Source: JALHOP01 sp964484195 (GTDB lineage: Bacteria > Myxococcota > XYA12-FULL-58-9 > JALHOP01). From it: DNA of 64,000 bases. A model generated the notes under the pieces. It saw nothing but the letters and a program-made list of their open reading frames with translations, was not told the origin of the DNA and searched no databases. The translations under genes were made by a program, and so were the position numbers. Positions within the stretch are counted from its first letter, which is position 1, and the number at the start of each line of letters is the position of its first letter. This document shows, piece by piece, positions 18,957 to 27,568 of the stretch. The stretch covers positions 372,001 to 436,000 of the forward strand of contig CAZAER010000001.1 of the NCBI GenBank assembly GCA_964484195.1, read 5' to 3'.

Positions 18957-18985
18957 TTGACGATCCCAGGCGATTTACGTAGACA
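18957..18985 (+). promoter_or_regulatory. Possible sigma-70 promoter before rpmI
   Basis: TTGACG, a 17-bp spacer and TAGACA lie 70 bases before rpmI. The -10 is weak but similar to the one proposed for tRNA-Val. The 213-base gap 18845-19057 also has a GC-rich segment with a short GGCCC-AAAC-GGGCC hairpin and could hold ribosomal-protein leader structure, which I could not establish. Confidence 0.35.
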
Positions 18986-19057
18986 GCGCGTCGATTTTTG
19001 CAGCGTTCCGTGGGCCGCCTGTGCTATGCCCGCGCGCTCGTCTTTCAGGATACAGCA

Positions 19058-19264
19058 ATGCCGAAGAACAAGTTGAAGACCAAGCGCGCCGCTGCAAAGC
19101 GCTACCGCATCACCGGTGGTGGCAAAGTGAAGGTCGGCCGCCGCGGTAAGCGCCACCTCCTCGCCAACAAGGGCCGCAAGCGTAAGCGCCAGTTGGGCGG
19201 CACGATTCTCCTCGGCCCGACCGATGAAGCGATGGCGAAGTCGCTTCTTCCCTACGGTAACTAA
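19058..19264 (+). CDS. rpmI: 50S ribosomal protein L35
   Basis: A 68-residue basic protein beginning MPKNKLKTKRAAAKRYRIT, typical of bL35 (usual length ~65). ATG 19058 has AGGA 7 bases upstream; the frame is open further upstream but that part is not L35-like. It precedes rplT as in most bacteria. Confidence 0.97.
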   Translation: MPKNKLKTKRAAAKRYRITGGGKVKVGRRGKRHLLANKGRKRKRQLGGTILLGPTDEAMAKSLLPYGN

Positions 19265-19289
19265 AATCGCTTCAAGCAGGTAGAAGACA

Positions 19290-19646
19290 ATGGCTCGCAC
19301 TAAAGGTGGCTTCAAAACTCGTCAACGTCGCAAGCGCGTCCTCGGCCGCGCGAAGGGCTACTACGGCGCTCGCCGTAAGCTGTTCGCCATCGCCAAGGAG
19401 ACCGTCGATCGCGCGTTGGCTTACGCCTTCTCGGGCCGCAAAGAGAAGAAGCGCCAGTATCGTCGTCTCTGGATCACCCGCATCAACGCGGCCGTGCGTC
19501 CCCTCGAGATGAGCTACAGCCGCTTGATCAATGGCCTCGCCAAGGCCGGCATCACCCTCGACCGTCGCGTGCTCGCGGACCTCGCGGTTCACGACCCGAA
19601 GGGTTTTGAAGCCGTCGCCAAGAAGGCCAAGGCCGCTCTCGCTTAA
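19290..19646 (+). CDS. rplT: 50S ribosomal protein L20
   Basis: A 118-residue bL20, an early 23S rRNA assembly protein. It starts ARTKGGFKTRQRRKRVLGRA and carries AKGYYGARRKLFAIAKETVD and the LWITRINAAVRPLEMSYSRL stretch typical of the family. It is 25 bases after rpmI. In other bacteria L20 represses this operon by binding its leader, but no such site could be defined here. Confidence 0.98.
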   Translation: MARTKGGFKTRQRRKRVLGRAKGYYGARRKLFAIAKETVDRALAYAFSGRKEKKRQYRRLWITRINAAVRPLEMSYSRLINGLAKAGITLDRRVLADLAVHDPKGFEAVAKKAKAALA

Positions 19647-19670
19647 GCTCCCTAGCCTCACCAAGGGGTC

Positions 19671-20684
19671 ATGGAAGAGCTCAAGCGCATAGAGAAGACT
19701 GCGTTGACCCGCGCCAAGAAGGCGCGGACGTCGCAGGATGTCGCAGTGCTTCGTGCCGAGATCCTCGGCAAGAAGGGCGCGCTCGGCACCGCCATGCGGT
19801 CGCTCGGCGATGTCGCCCCCGAGGAACGCCCGAAGCTCGGCGCAAAGATCAACGAGGTCAAGACCCGCATCGAGGAAGCCCTCGACGAGGCGTCGACCCG
19901 CATCACCGCCACCGAGCGTGACTCCGTTTTAACGAGCGGCCGCTATGACGTAACGCTCCCCGGCCGCCGCATGTATCCCGGCGCGCCGCACGCCCTGCGC
20001 CTCATCGAAGACGAAGTGGTTCGCGCTCTCGCGCCCTTGGGCTTCACCGTCGCCACCGGACCGCTCGTCGAGCACGACTGGTACAACTTCGAAGCCCTCA
20101 ACATGCCGCAGGACCATCCGGCCCGCGACATGCACGACACGTTCTTCGTCGGCAAGAACACGGTGCTGCGCACGCACACCTCGAACACGCAGATCCGCAC
20201 CATGCTGACGCGCCAGCCGCCGGTGCGCGTGCTCGCTCCCGGCATGGTGTTCCGCAAGGACAACCTCGACGCTACCCACTCGCCGGTCTTCCACCAGATC
20301 GAAGGTCTGTGGATCGACGAGCGCGCCACGTTCGCGGACCTGAAGGGCGTGCTCAAGACGCTCGCCATCGCGCTCTTCGGCGCCGAGGCGCAGATTCGTC
20401 TGCGCCCGAGCTTCTTCCCGTTTACCGAGCCGTCCGTCGAAGTGGACGTGCGCTCGCCGATGCTCAAGAAGGGCATGGGTTGGCTCGAGGTGCTGGGCGC
20501 CGGCATGGTGCATCCCTCGGTGCTCGAATACGTGGGCTACGACCCCGAGAAGGTCCAGGGCTTCGCCTTCGGCACCGGCATCGAGCGCCTCGCCATGCTC
20601 AAATACGGCATCGACGACATCCGCTTGCTCTACGAAAACGATCTGCGCTTCGCGAACCAATTCGTCTCGCGGGCGGGGAGCTGA
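19671..20684 (+). CDS. pheS: Phenylalanyl-tRNA synthetase alpha subunit
   Basis: A 337-residue class II catalytic subunit. An N-terminal coiled-coil precedes the core motifs VLRTHTSNTQIRTM, MVFRKDNLDATHSPVFHQIE, FFPFTEPSVEVDV and FGTGIERLAMLKYGIDDIRL. It forms an alpha2-beta2 enzyme with the pheT product encoded 6 bases downstream. Confidence 0.98.
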   Translation: MEELKRIEKTALTRAKKARTSQDVAVLRAEILGKKGALGTAMRSLGDVAPEERPKLGAKINEVKTRIEEALDEASTRITATERDSVLTSGRYDVTLPGRRMYPGAPHALRLIEDEVVRALAPLGFTVATGPLVEHDWYNFEALNMPQDHPARDMHDTFFVGKNTVLRTHTSNTQIRTMLTRQPPVRVLAPGMVFRKDNLDATHSPVFHQIEGLWIDERATFADLKGVLKTLAIALFGAEAQIRLRPSFFPFTEPSVEVDVRSPMLKKGMGWLEVLGAGMVHPSVLEYVGYDPEKVQGFAFGTGIERLAMLKYGIDDIRLLYENDLRFANQFVSRAGS

Positions 20685-20690
20685 CCCAAG

Positions 20691-23168
20691 GTGCGTATCT
20701 CGCTCGACTGGCTGTCCGATTTCGTGGACGTGCCCGCTGTGGCGGACCTGGTCGCTGGGCTCACCGCCGCCGGCATCGAGGTCGAAGCGGTGCAGGATCC
20801 CGCGAGCAGCATCAGCGGGGTCGTGGTCGGCAAGGTCGAGGCGGTCAATCCGCATCCCAAGGCCGACAAGATCCGCGTCACCACGGTCACCGACGGAGCC
20901 AAGAGCTACACCGTCGTGTGCGGAGCGCCGAACGTCGCGCCCGGTCAGCACGTGGCGTTCGCGCAGATTGGCGCGAAGCTCCCGGGCCTCGAGATCGTCA
21001 AGCGCGCCATCCGCGGTGTCGAGAGCGAGGGCATGCTCTGCGGCAAGTCGGAGCTCGGTCTCGAGGAGAAGAGCGACGGCATCTGGGTGCTGCCGGAGAG
21101 CACCGAGCTGGGTAAGCCGCTGTTCACGCAAGTGCCGAGTGGCGCGACCATCGAGCTTGCGGTGACCGCCAATCGCCCGGACTTGCTGTCGCACTACGGC
21201 GTCGCGCGCGAAGTCGCAGCCTTCACCGGCAAGCGCATCAAGATCGACACCAAGCGTCCGACCGAGAAGGGCGTCGCCACCTCGACGCTGGTGCGCGTCA
21301 TCGTCGACGATCCCAAGGCGTGCAAACGCTTCGTCGCCCGCGCCCTCACCAACGTGAAGGTCGGCCCGTCGCCGGACTGGATGCGCGAGCGCCTCGAGGC
21401 GATCGGACAGCGCTCGATCAACAACGTCGTCGACGCCACGAACTACGTGCTGATGGAGCTCGGTCAGCCCCTGCATGCCTACGACCTGTCGACGTTGGCG
21501 GCAGAGTCGGGCCTGCCCACCATCCACGTGCGCCATGCGCAACAGGCCGAGAAGCTCACGACCCTGGACGGTGTCGAGCGCCAGCTCAGCGAAGACGACC
21601 TGATCATTGCCGACGCGCAGCGCCCTATCGGCATCGCCGGTGTCATGGGCGGGGCCGCGACCGAAGTCCGCGAGACCACCACCACCGTGGTGCTCGAAGG
21701 CGCTTGGTTCGAGCCGGTGAGCGTTCGCCGCACCTCGAAGCGCTTCGACCTGAAGAGCGAAGCCGCACGCCGCTTCGAGCGTGGTGCCGATCCGGGTGTG
21801 ACCGCTCGAGCGGTCGATCGTTGCGCCCAGCTGCTGACCGAGATGGGCGCCTCCGACGTCGGCAAGGGTGTCGTCGAGGTCGCCGCCAAGAACGAGCCTG
21901 CGCGTGAGATCTCGCTACGCATGGCGCGGGTGGGGCGCATCCTCGGGTTCGAGCTCGAGGCCGAAGACGTCGTGAAGCTGCTCGAGCCGCTCGAGATCCG
22001 CTGTCTCGCGCGCACCGAAGGTGTGTTGCGCATTCAGCCGCCGACCTTCAGGCCCGATCTCAACATCGAGGTCGACGTCATCGAGGAGATTGCGCGCCGT
22101 CACGGCTACGACAATATCCCCGAGCATCTCCCGGACGCTGGCGGTGCGTTCAAGTTCGAGCCGCTGCTCGTCGCTCCCACCGACCTCGCACGCAAGACGC
22201 TGCTGCCCATCGGGATCACCGAGGTCGTGACCTACGGCTTCGGGGGCCCGTCGCGCTTCGCTCCGTTTGCCGAGCGTTGCGGTGACCCCGTGCGGCTCAT
22301 CAACCCCATCGGCGAGGAGCTGAGCGCATTACGCACCACGCTTCTGCCAGGCTTGTTCGACGTCGCGGCGACCAATCTTCGTCAGGGCGTCAAGACACTC
22401 AAGCTCTTCGAGATCGGAACGACCTTCCGCAAGAGCGAGCGCGGCAGCGGCCGCAAGGTCACCACCATCGATCCGGCGCGCGCCGGCGAAGCCGAGAGTC
22501 GCGAGGCCGAGCTGGTCGACGAGCGCCCCGAGGTCGCCATCCTGATGTTCGGTGGCCGCCACGACGGACGCTGGCACGAGCGTGGGGAGACGATCGACTT
22601 CAGTGACCTCGCAGGCGTCCTCGACGACCTGTTCGAGGCGTTCGACCCGCTCCATGCGGTGGTGCGCCGCCCCGCGAGCATTCCGGGTTACCACCCGCAT
22701 GCCGGTGCCGAGCTCATGGTCGGTGATCGCCGGGTGGGCGTCGCCGGCATCGTGCACCCCGATACCTTGGCGCACTTCGGGCTCTCTGGAACCGTCGTCG
22801 CCGCCGAGCTCTCACTCGAGGCCTTGGGGAGCGTCGCCAAGCGTCCCGTGGCCTACCGCGAGCTGCCCAAGTTCCCCGGAACCCGCCGTGACCTCGCGAT
22901 CGTCGCGGACCGAACCCTGCCAGCCGAGACCCTGCGCAGCTTCATTGCCGCCAATGCTGGCGGTCCGATGGGCCAGGGCGTGGTGGAGAGGGTCTGGCTC
23001 TTCGACGTCTATACCGGCAAGCCGATCGCCGACACCCACATTAGCCTAGCTTTCGCCATTGACTATCGCAGCCGGGAGCGCACCCTCACCGATGTCGAGG
23101 TCAACGGGGCCTTCGAAGCCTTGCAGAGCGGGATCAAGCAAGCGTTTCAGGTGGAAATCCGCAGCTAG
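20691..23168 (+). CDS. pheT: Phenylalanyl-tRNA synthetase beta subunit
   Basis: An 825-residue subunit starting at GTG 20691 (MRISLDWLSDFVDV). The tRNA-binding domain (GVVVGKVEAVNPHPKADKIR) is followed by the B3/B4 editing region (EEIARRHGYDN lies further on), the synthetase-like core (YGFGGPSRF) and the C-terminal ferredoxin-like anticodon domain (KFPGTRRDLAIVADRTLPAE). GGGGAG lies about 9 bases before the start. Length is normal for the family. Confidence 0.98.
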   Translation: MRISLDWLSDFVDVPAVADLVAGLTAAGIEVEAVQDPASSISGVVVGKVEAVNPHPKADKIRVTTVTDGAKSYTVVCGAPNVAPGQHVAFAQIGAKLPGLEIVKRAIRGVESEGMLCGKSELGLEEKSDGIWVLPESTELGKPLFTQVPSGATIELAVTANRPDLLSHYGVAREVAAFTGKRIKIDTKRPTEKGVATSTLVRVIVDDPKACKRFVARALTNVKVGPSPDWMRERLEAIGQRSINNVVDATNYVLMELGQPLHAYDLSTLAAESGLPTIHVRHAQQAEKLTTLDGVERQLSEDDLIIADAQRPIGIAGVMGGAATEVRETTTTVVLEGAWFEPVSVRRTSKRFDLKSEAARRFERGADPGVTARAVDRCAQLLTEMGASDVGKGVVEVAAKNEPAREISLRMARVGRILGFELEAEDVVKLLEPLEIRCLARTEGVLRIQPPTFRPDLNIEVDVIEEIARRHGYDNIPEHLPDAGGAFKFEPLLVAPTDLARKTLLPIGITEVVTYGFGGPSRFAPFAERCGDPVRLINPIGEELSALRTTLLPGLFDVAATNLRQGVKTLKLFEIGTTFRKSERGSGRKVTTIDPARAGEAESREAELVDERPEVAILMFGGRHDGRWHERGETIDFSDLAGVLDDLFEAFDPLHAVVRRPASIPGYHPHAGAELMVGDRRVGVAGIVHPDTLAHFGLSGTVVAAELSLEALGSVAKRPVAYRELPKFPGTRRDLAIVADRTLPAETLRSFIAANAGGPMGQGVVERVWLFDVYTGKPIADTHISLAFAIDYRSRERTLTDVEVNGAFEALQSGIKQAFQVEIRS

Positions 23169-23218
23169 CCTGGTTCTCGATCACTCTCCGGGGTGACGAT
23201 CGTGCGAAAAAGCCGTCC

Positions 23219-23248
23219 TTGCCGCAATCTACGCCTGAGCGCTATAAT
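23219..23248 (+). promoter_or_regulatory. Promoter of ihfA
   Basis: A perfect TATAAT -10 box with TTGCCG 18 bases upstream lies 35 bases before the ihfA start. It allows ihfA-merR to be transcribed apart from the pheST operon. Confidence 0.7.
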
Positions 23249-23283
23249 GGGCGCTTACGGTAGCCCCTGGAGACGAGGTGCCC

Positions 23284-23622
23284 ATGACGAAGGCAGATCT
23301 TGTCGAAGCCGTACACACCAAGGTCGGGTTTTCTAAGAAAGAGTCGGCGGACATCGTCGAGATGGTCTTCGACACGATGAAAGAGACGCTCGAGTCTGGA
23401 TCGAAGATCAAGATCAGCGGCTTCGGTAACTTCGAGGTTCGAGACAAACGCTCGCGCGTTGGTCGCAACCCGCAGACCGGTGACGTGATCGAGATCTCGG
23501 CTCGCCGCGTTCTCGCCTTCAAGCCCTCGCAGGTCTTGAAGCTCGCGCTCAACGACGGAGTCGCTGGCGCCGTCACCGATGGTGACGACGACGACGATGA
23601 CGACGAAGAAGACGAGGCGTAG
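23284..23622 (+). CDS. ihfA: Integration host factor alpha-type (HU/IHF family) with acidic tail
   Basis: A 112-residue DNA-bending protein. MTKADLVEAVHTKVGFSKKE opens the dimerisation helices. ISGFGNFEVRDKRSRVGRNP and the PQTGD turn form the DNA-binding arm. About 90 residues are the normal fold; the last ~15 are almost only Asp and Glu, an unusual addition. ATG 23284 is preferred over GTG 23278 because GAGG is correctly spaced. The position after pheT is the conserved ihfA position. Confidence 0.93.
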   Translation: MTKADLVEAVHTKVGFSKKESADIVEMVFDTMKETLESGSKIKISGFGNFEVRDKRSRVGRNPQTGDVIEISARRVLAFKPSQVLKLALNDGVAGAVTDGDDDDDDDEEDEA

Positions 23623-23624
23623 CC

Positions 23625-24203
23625 TTGCAGGGCGAGCTGCCACTCGGCGGGCGACCGAAAAGTCGCAAGCTCGGCCCTGATTCGCCGATCCCGGAGAAGC
23701 TGTACTTCAAGATCGGTGAGGTCTCGCAGCTCGTCGGAGTGCGCGCTCACGTCTTGCGCTACTGGGAAAAGGAAGTGCCTTCGATTCGGCCGGGCAAGTC
23801 GGCCTCGAATCAGCGGCGCTATCGTTTTCGCGACGTCGAGATCTTTCGCGAGATCCGGCGGCTGCTCCACGAGGAGCGCTACACCCTGGCCGGTGCGCGC
23901 AAGCGCATCATGGCGGGTGAGAAGGGTAGCGCGCTGCCCGCTCCCGAGCCGGGGGATATGGAAGCGGTGCCGTTGCCCGAAAGCAGCGCCGCGAGCGACG
24001 ACACCATCGTCACCAACCCCGATCCGAGCGGCGACGATGTGCGCCTCGACGCGCCCATCTTCCAACAGCGCCGCAAAGACGTGCCCGCTATCGCAGCCGA
24101 TAGCGGCTTGCCCCTGCGTTTTGCCGGCGCCTCGCACGACAAGATCGAGCGCGTCCGTCAGGGATTGCGCGAGCTCATTCGTCTGGTCGGCGAAGAGCCG
24201 TAG
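23625..24203 (+). CDS. MerR-family transcriptional regulator
   Basis: A 192-residue regulator. The MerR helix-turn-helix reads YFKIGEVSQLVGVRAHVLRY followed by WEKEVPSIRP...NQRRYRFRDVEIFREIRRLL, so the first ~95 residues bind DNA. The remainder is a linker rich in Pro/Asp and a last helix (IERVRQGLRELIRLVGEEP) probably for dimerisation; no metal-binding cysteines are present. The start is TTG 23625, two bases after the ihfA stop. MerR after ihfA is a recurring order in bacteria, and the target is unknown. Its 3' end overlaps the convergent permease by 46 bases. Confidence 0.85.
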   Translation: MQGELPLGGRPKSRKLGPDSPIPEKLYFKIGEVSQLVGVRAHVLRYWEKEVPSIRPGKSASNQRRYRFRDVEIFREIRRLLHEERYTLAGARKRIMAGEKGSALPAPEPGDMEAVPLPESSAASDDTIVTNPDPSGDDVRLDAPIFQQRRKDVPAIAADSGLPLRFAGASHDKIERVRQGLRELIRLVGEEP

Positions 24204-25471
24204 TAGGCAAGGCCTGCGACGGCCATCACCGCCACGTAGATGAGCGCTACCCAGAGGTCGCTCGCCACGACCGCAATGAACGCAATCGCGGACAGACAAA
24301 GCGCGATGGCCGGCGTCAGCGGATAGAGCGGTGCCCGGAACGGCCTCGCGAGGCTCGGCTCGCGTGACCGCAGCTTGAACAGCGACAGCATGCTCACCAT
24401 GTAGAGCGTCACCGCCCCGAGGACGCTCAGGGTGATGATGGCGTCGGTGCGCTCGGTGAGGACGGCAGCGCAGCCAATCACGCCAGGCACCACGATGGCG
24501 AAGACCGGTGTGCCGAAGCGCGGATGCACGCGCGCGAGGAACGCCGGCAACATACCGTCACGCGCCAGCGCGAAGACCTGCCGCGAGTAGCCCATGATGA
24601 TGCCGTGCAGCGACGCAATCAGCCCGAAGAGGCCGAGGTAGACCATGAGATGGGTCATGGGATGGCCTGGGCTGAGCACGGCGGCGAGCGCCTTGGGGAG
24701 CGGTGAGTCGTCGTGCGTGAGCTGCTCCCACGGGAGCACGCCGGTGGTGCAGATGAGGGTGCCGAGCGCCAAGGTCACCAGCGTGAGGATGCCGGCGACG
24801 TAGCCAATCGGGATGTCGCGCTCCGGGCGCTTCACCTCCTCGGCGCTCATGGCGACGCCTTCGATGGCCAAATAGAACCAGATGGCGAAGGGGATGGCGT
24901 CGAAGATGCCGTGGGCGCCGAATGGCAAGCCGGCGTCGATGATGCGCGAGACCTCGACGGACGGGCCGGTGAGCGCGAAGAAGAGAAAGAGCTCGAATGC
25001 CGCCACCGCCGTGATCACCAGCTCGAAGGTCGCCGCGATGCCGACGCCCAGCGCGTTGATGCCGCAGAAGACCGCGAAGGCGCCGATGGCCACGGCATTG
25101 ACCGGCAGCTCTGGTACGCGAAAGTGGACATAGGCACCGATGGCTCGCGCGATGGCCGGCGGCGCGAAGACCAGCTCGATCACCGTCGCCATCCCCGCGA
25201 GGTAGCCGACGAACGGCCCGAAGGCGCGGCGCGCGAAGGCATAGGGCCCACCGCTGTGCGGAATCGCCGTCGAGAGCTCGGTGTAGCTGAAGATGAAACA
25301 GACGTAGAGCACCGTGATGACGAGCGTCGCCGCGATCATCCCGAGCGGGCCGCCTTTGGCGAGGCCGTAGTTCCAGCCGAAGTAATCCCCGCTGATCACC
25401 AGACCGACGGCGATGGCCCAGAGGTGGATAGGCCCGAGGACGCGCTTGAGCTCTGAGGGAGCGGTGCTCAC
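24158..25471 (-). CDS. APC-family permease, ethanolamine-permease-like
   Basis: A 437-residue inner-membrane transporter with about 12 hydrophobic segments. The N-terminus (LGPIHLWAIAVGLVISGDYF, GWNYGLAKGGPLG, SYTELSTAIPHSGGPYAFAR) closely follows ethanolamine permeases (Eat type) of the amino acid-polyamine-organocation superfamily, so it probably imports ethanolamine or a small amine with cations. No eut enzymes are near. It lies 10 bases after the M23 peptidase gene on the same strand. A different amine substrate is possible. Confidence 0.82.
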   Translation of the reverse strand: MSTAPSELKRVLGPIHLWAIAVGLVISGDYFGWNYGLAKGGPLGMIAATLVITVLYVCFIFSYTELSTAIPHSGGPYAFARRAFGPFVGYLAGMATVIELVFAPPAIARAIGAYVHFRVPELPVNAVAIGAFAVFCGINALGVGIAATFELVITAVAAFELFLFFALTGPSVEVSRIIDAGLPFGAHGIFDAIPFAIWFYLAIEGVAMSAEEVKRPERDIPIGYVAGILTLVTLALGTLICTTGVLPWEQLTHDDSPLPKALAAVLSPGHPMTHLMVYLGLFGLIASLHGIIMGYSRQVFALARDGMLPAFLARVHPRFGTPVFAIVVPGVIGCAAVLTERTDAIITLSVLGAVTLYMVSMLSLFKLRSREPSLARPFRAPLYPLTPAIALCLSAIAFIAVVASDLWVALIYVAVMAVAGLAYYGSSPTRRMSSRNP

Positions 25472-25481
25472 TGCGCCGCTA

Positions 25482-26390
25482 TCAATCCAGGATAAAGCGC
25501 GACGGGTCCAGCGGTCGGCCGTAGCGGCGCACTTCGTAGTGCAAGTGCGGACCGGTCGACTTGCCGGTGCTGCCCATGTCGGCGAGCGAGTCGCCGCGCT
25601 TCACGTGATCGCCGGCGTGGCAGCGGAACTTGCTCAAGTGGGCGTAGTGGGTCTGCAGACCGTAGCCGTGATCGACGACGATGACGTTGCCGTAACCGCC
25701 GCGCCGGCCCACGAAGATGACCGTGCCGTCCGCGGGAGCGAACACCTCGGTGCCGTTCTGGCCGCCGATGTCGATGCCCTTGTGCACCGCCAGCCCGCCA
25801 TGGACGGGATCGTTGCGCCGGCCGAAGCCGCTGGTGATCCACGGCGAGCGGGCAGGGCGGAGCGACGGCGTGTTGGAGAGCATGCGCTCGGCGTCGTGGA
25901 AGTACTCGAGAAGCTCACCGAGCTCGGCGCGCGCCTTGCGGCCGTCACCCAAGATGCGCTCGTACTCGAGAGGCAGCTCGATGGCCTCCATGGTCGAGAT
26001 GACGCTCTTGACGTCGGGAGAAGCGTCCGTTTTCGCGGAGGACCCGACTGGCCCGACGGCGAGGCCGCGTGCTTGCACGCCGAGACCGCTCTTTGCCCAG
26101 ACTTGATCGAACTCGACGCCGGCACCGAGGGCGATGCGGCGAAGCTCTGGCAGCTGGGCATCGAGGCGGCGGCTGAGCTCGCGCAGATCTGCGTTCTCGA
26201 GGGCCAGCGCATGCGAGGCGCGAGCCTGCGGCCGAGCGATGAGCGAATGCACGCCCGCCGCGAGGCAGAGAAACAGGAACAAGCCGACACCGATGCCTGT
26301 CCGCTTTAGCGTAGATCGGGCGATGCGATGCCGCCCGACGGTGCGCCCGTTCGAGTCGAGGATGATCAGCGCGTAGTGTTGGTTACGCAT
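25482..26390 (-). CDS. M23-family peptidoglycan endopeptidase, membrane-anchored
   Basis: A 302-residue protein. After the start at 26390 (MRNQHYALIILD) comes one membrane helix (GIGVGLFLFLCLAAGVHSLI), then a coiled coil (LENADLRELSRRLDAQLPEL) and the LytM/M23 domain with zinc ligands in VHKGIDIGGQ and THYAHLSKF, plus GPHLHYEVRRYGRPLDP. Both conserved zinc-site motifs (HxxxD and HxH) are intact, so it should cleave peptide cross-links in the cell wall. The architecture is that of cell-division/elongation endopeptidases such as MepM/EnvC-like proteins. Confidence 0.9.
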   Translation of the reverse strand: MRNQHYALIILDSNGRTVGRHRIARSTLKRTGIGVGLFLFLCLAAGVHSLIARPQARASHALALENADLRELSRRLDAQLPELRRIALGAGVEFDQVWAKSGLGVQARGLAVGPVGSSAKTDASPDVKSVISTMEAIELPLEYERILGDGRKARAELGELLEYFHDAERMLSNTPSLRPARSPWITSGFGRRNDPVHGGLAVHKGIDIGGQNGTEVFAPADGTVIFVGRRGGYGNVIVVDHGYGLQTHYAHLSKFRCHAGDHVKRGDSLADMGSTGKSTGPHLHYEVRRYGRPLDPSRFILD

Positions 26391-26510
26391 CGCATTTTGA
26401 CCCAATGCCCCCCGACACCGGTCACACTCCAAAAAATACTCGCGGCTCTACATACCCGTCAAACCGCAATACGGTGCAACTAGCGAATTTGAATAGCGGA
26501 AATCGAAGGC

Positions 26511-26539
26511 TTGCGCTCTGTAGGTCGAGTGCGTTACAC
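26511..26539 (+). promoter_or_regulatory. Predicted promoter of tRNA-Pro
   Basis: TTGCGC, a 17-bp spacer and TTACAC lie 17 bases before the tRNA gene. The boxes are moderate matches; position and spacing support it. Confidence 0.45.
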
Positions 26540-26555
26540 GCCCACACACATTGAT

Positions 26556-26630
26556 CGGGGCGTAGCGCAGCCTGGTTAGCGCACTTGACTGGGGGTCAAG
26601 GGGTCGGAGGTTCAAATCCTCTCGCCCCGA
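26556..26630 (+). tRNA. tRNA-Pro (anticodon GGG)
   Basis: The acceptor is CGGGGCG/CGCCCCG. The anticodon stem is CTTGA/TCAAG around CTGGGGG (anticodon GGG). The T-arm is GGAGG-TTCAAAT-CCTCT with one G-T pair. The discriminator is A and no CCA is encoded. Confidence 0.95.
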
Positions 26631-26676
26631 TCAGACGATTCGCTGAGGCGCTGCCAGGCGCCCGCGGTTACTCCCG

Positions 26677-27504
26677 ATGCGACTCCTTCTCGCCAACGAC
26701 GACGGTATCCACGCCAAGGGGCTCCGGACCCTGGCAGGGCGCTTGGCCGACCTCGGTGAGGTCTGGGTGACCGCTCCCGACCGTGAGCAGAGCGCGACGT
26801 CGCACTCCATCTCGCTGCACGTGCCGCTGCGGGTTCGCAAGGTCGGGGAGCGCGAGTTCTCGGTAAGCGGAACACCCACCGACTCGGTCTATGTGGGTCT
26901 GCATCACATCTTGAAGCAGGCTCCGGACGTCGTGGTGAGCGGCATCAACCATGGCCCGAACCTCGGAAACGACGTCATCTACTCGGGCACCGTCTCGGCC
27001 GCGATGGAAGCGGCGATGTTCGGCTTCAAAGCGATCGCGGTGTCGCTCTGCCTCGGTGAGAACGCCGCCGAGGTGCAGGAGCTGCACTTCGAGAGCGCCG
27101 CGGAGATCGTGGCGCGACTGGTGGTTTCGCTGAACGACGTGACCCTGCCGCGCGGCGTGCTCTTGAACGTGAACGTTCCGAACCGGCCGCTCGATCAAAT
27201 CAAGGGCACCAAGGTCTGCCGCCTCGGCTTCAACAACTGGGCCGACAAGGTCGCCGAGCGCGTCGATCCGCGCGGGCGCCCCTATTACTGGATTGGCGGT
27301 ACGCGTCAGGGGCACGACGACATCCCCGATAGCGACGTGAACGCTATCGCGGAGGGGTTCGTCGCCATCACGCCGATCCACTACGACCTCACTGATTACC
27401 GCTCGCTCGAGATCACGCGCAGCATCGCCGTCGAAGGGTTCCCGCGCTCGCCCGATCGGCTCGGCAACACGGCCCTGCCGCACCCGGTGATGAAAAAACC
27501 GTGA
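26677..27504 (+). CDS. surE: 5'/3'-nucleotidase SurE
   Basis: A 275-residue acid phosphatase that dephosphorylates nucleoside monophosphates. It begins MRLLLANDDGIHAKGL, with the metal-binding DD, then SVSGTPTDSVYVGLHHIL and VVSGINHGPNLGNDVIYSGT, all family signatures. Length is normal. A LysM/M23 peptidase follows, an order resembling surE-nlpD of enterobacteria. Confidence 0.97.
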   Translation: MRLLLANDDGIHAKGLRTLAGRLADLGEVWVTAPDREQSATSHSISLHVPLRVRKVGEREFSVSGTPTDSVYVGLHHILKQAPDVVVSGINHGPNLGNDVIYSGTVSAAMEAAMFGFKAIAVSLCLGENAAEVQELHFESAAEIVARLVVSLNDVTLPRGVLLNVNVPNRPLDQIKGTKVCRLGFNNWADKVAERVDPRGRPYYWIGGTRQGHDDIPDSDVNAIAEGFVAITPIHYDLTDYRSLEITRSIAVEGFPRSPDRLGNTALPHPVMKKP

Positions 27505-27568
27505 GCATGATCGCAATTAGCCTCGCGAAAAGTTGGCGCGACCACATGGCACCACGTTAGGGTGCGCT

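Noticed and set aside
18845..19057. L20-type leader regulation before rpmI
   Set aside because: The GC-rich leader has only short hairpins; no pseudoknot or 23S-like L20 site could be identified by eye.
19929..21542. A 537-codon antisense frame over pheS/pheT
   Set aside because: Same cause; the forward genes carry clear family motifs.
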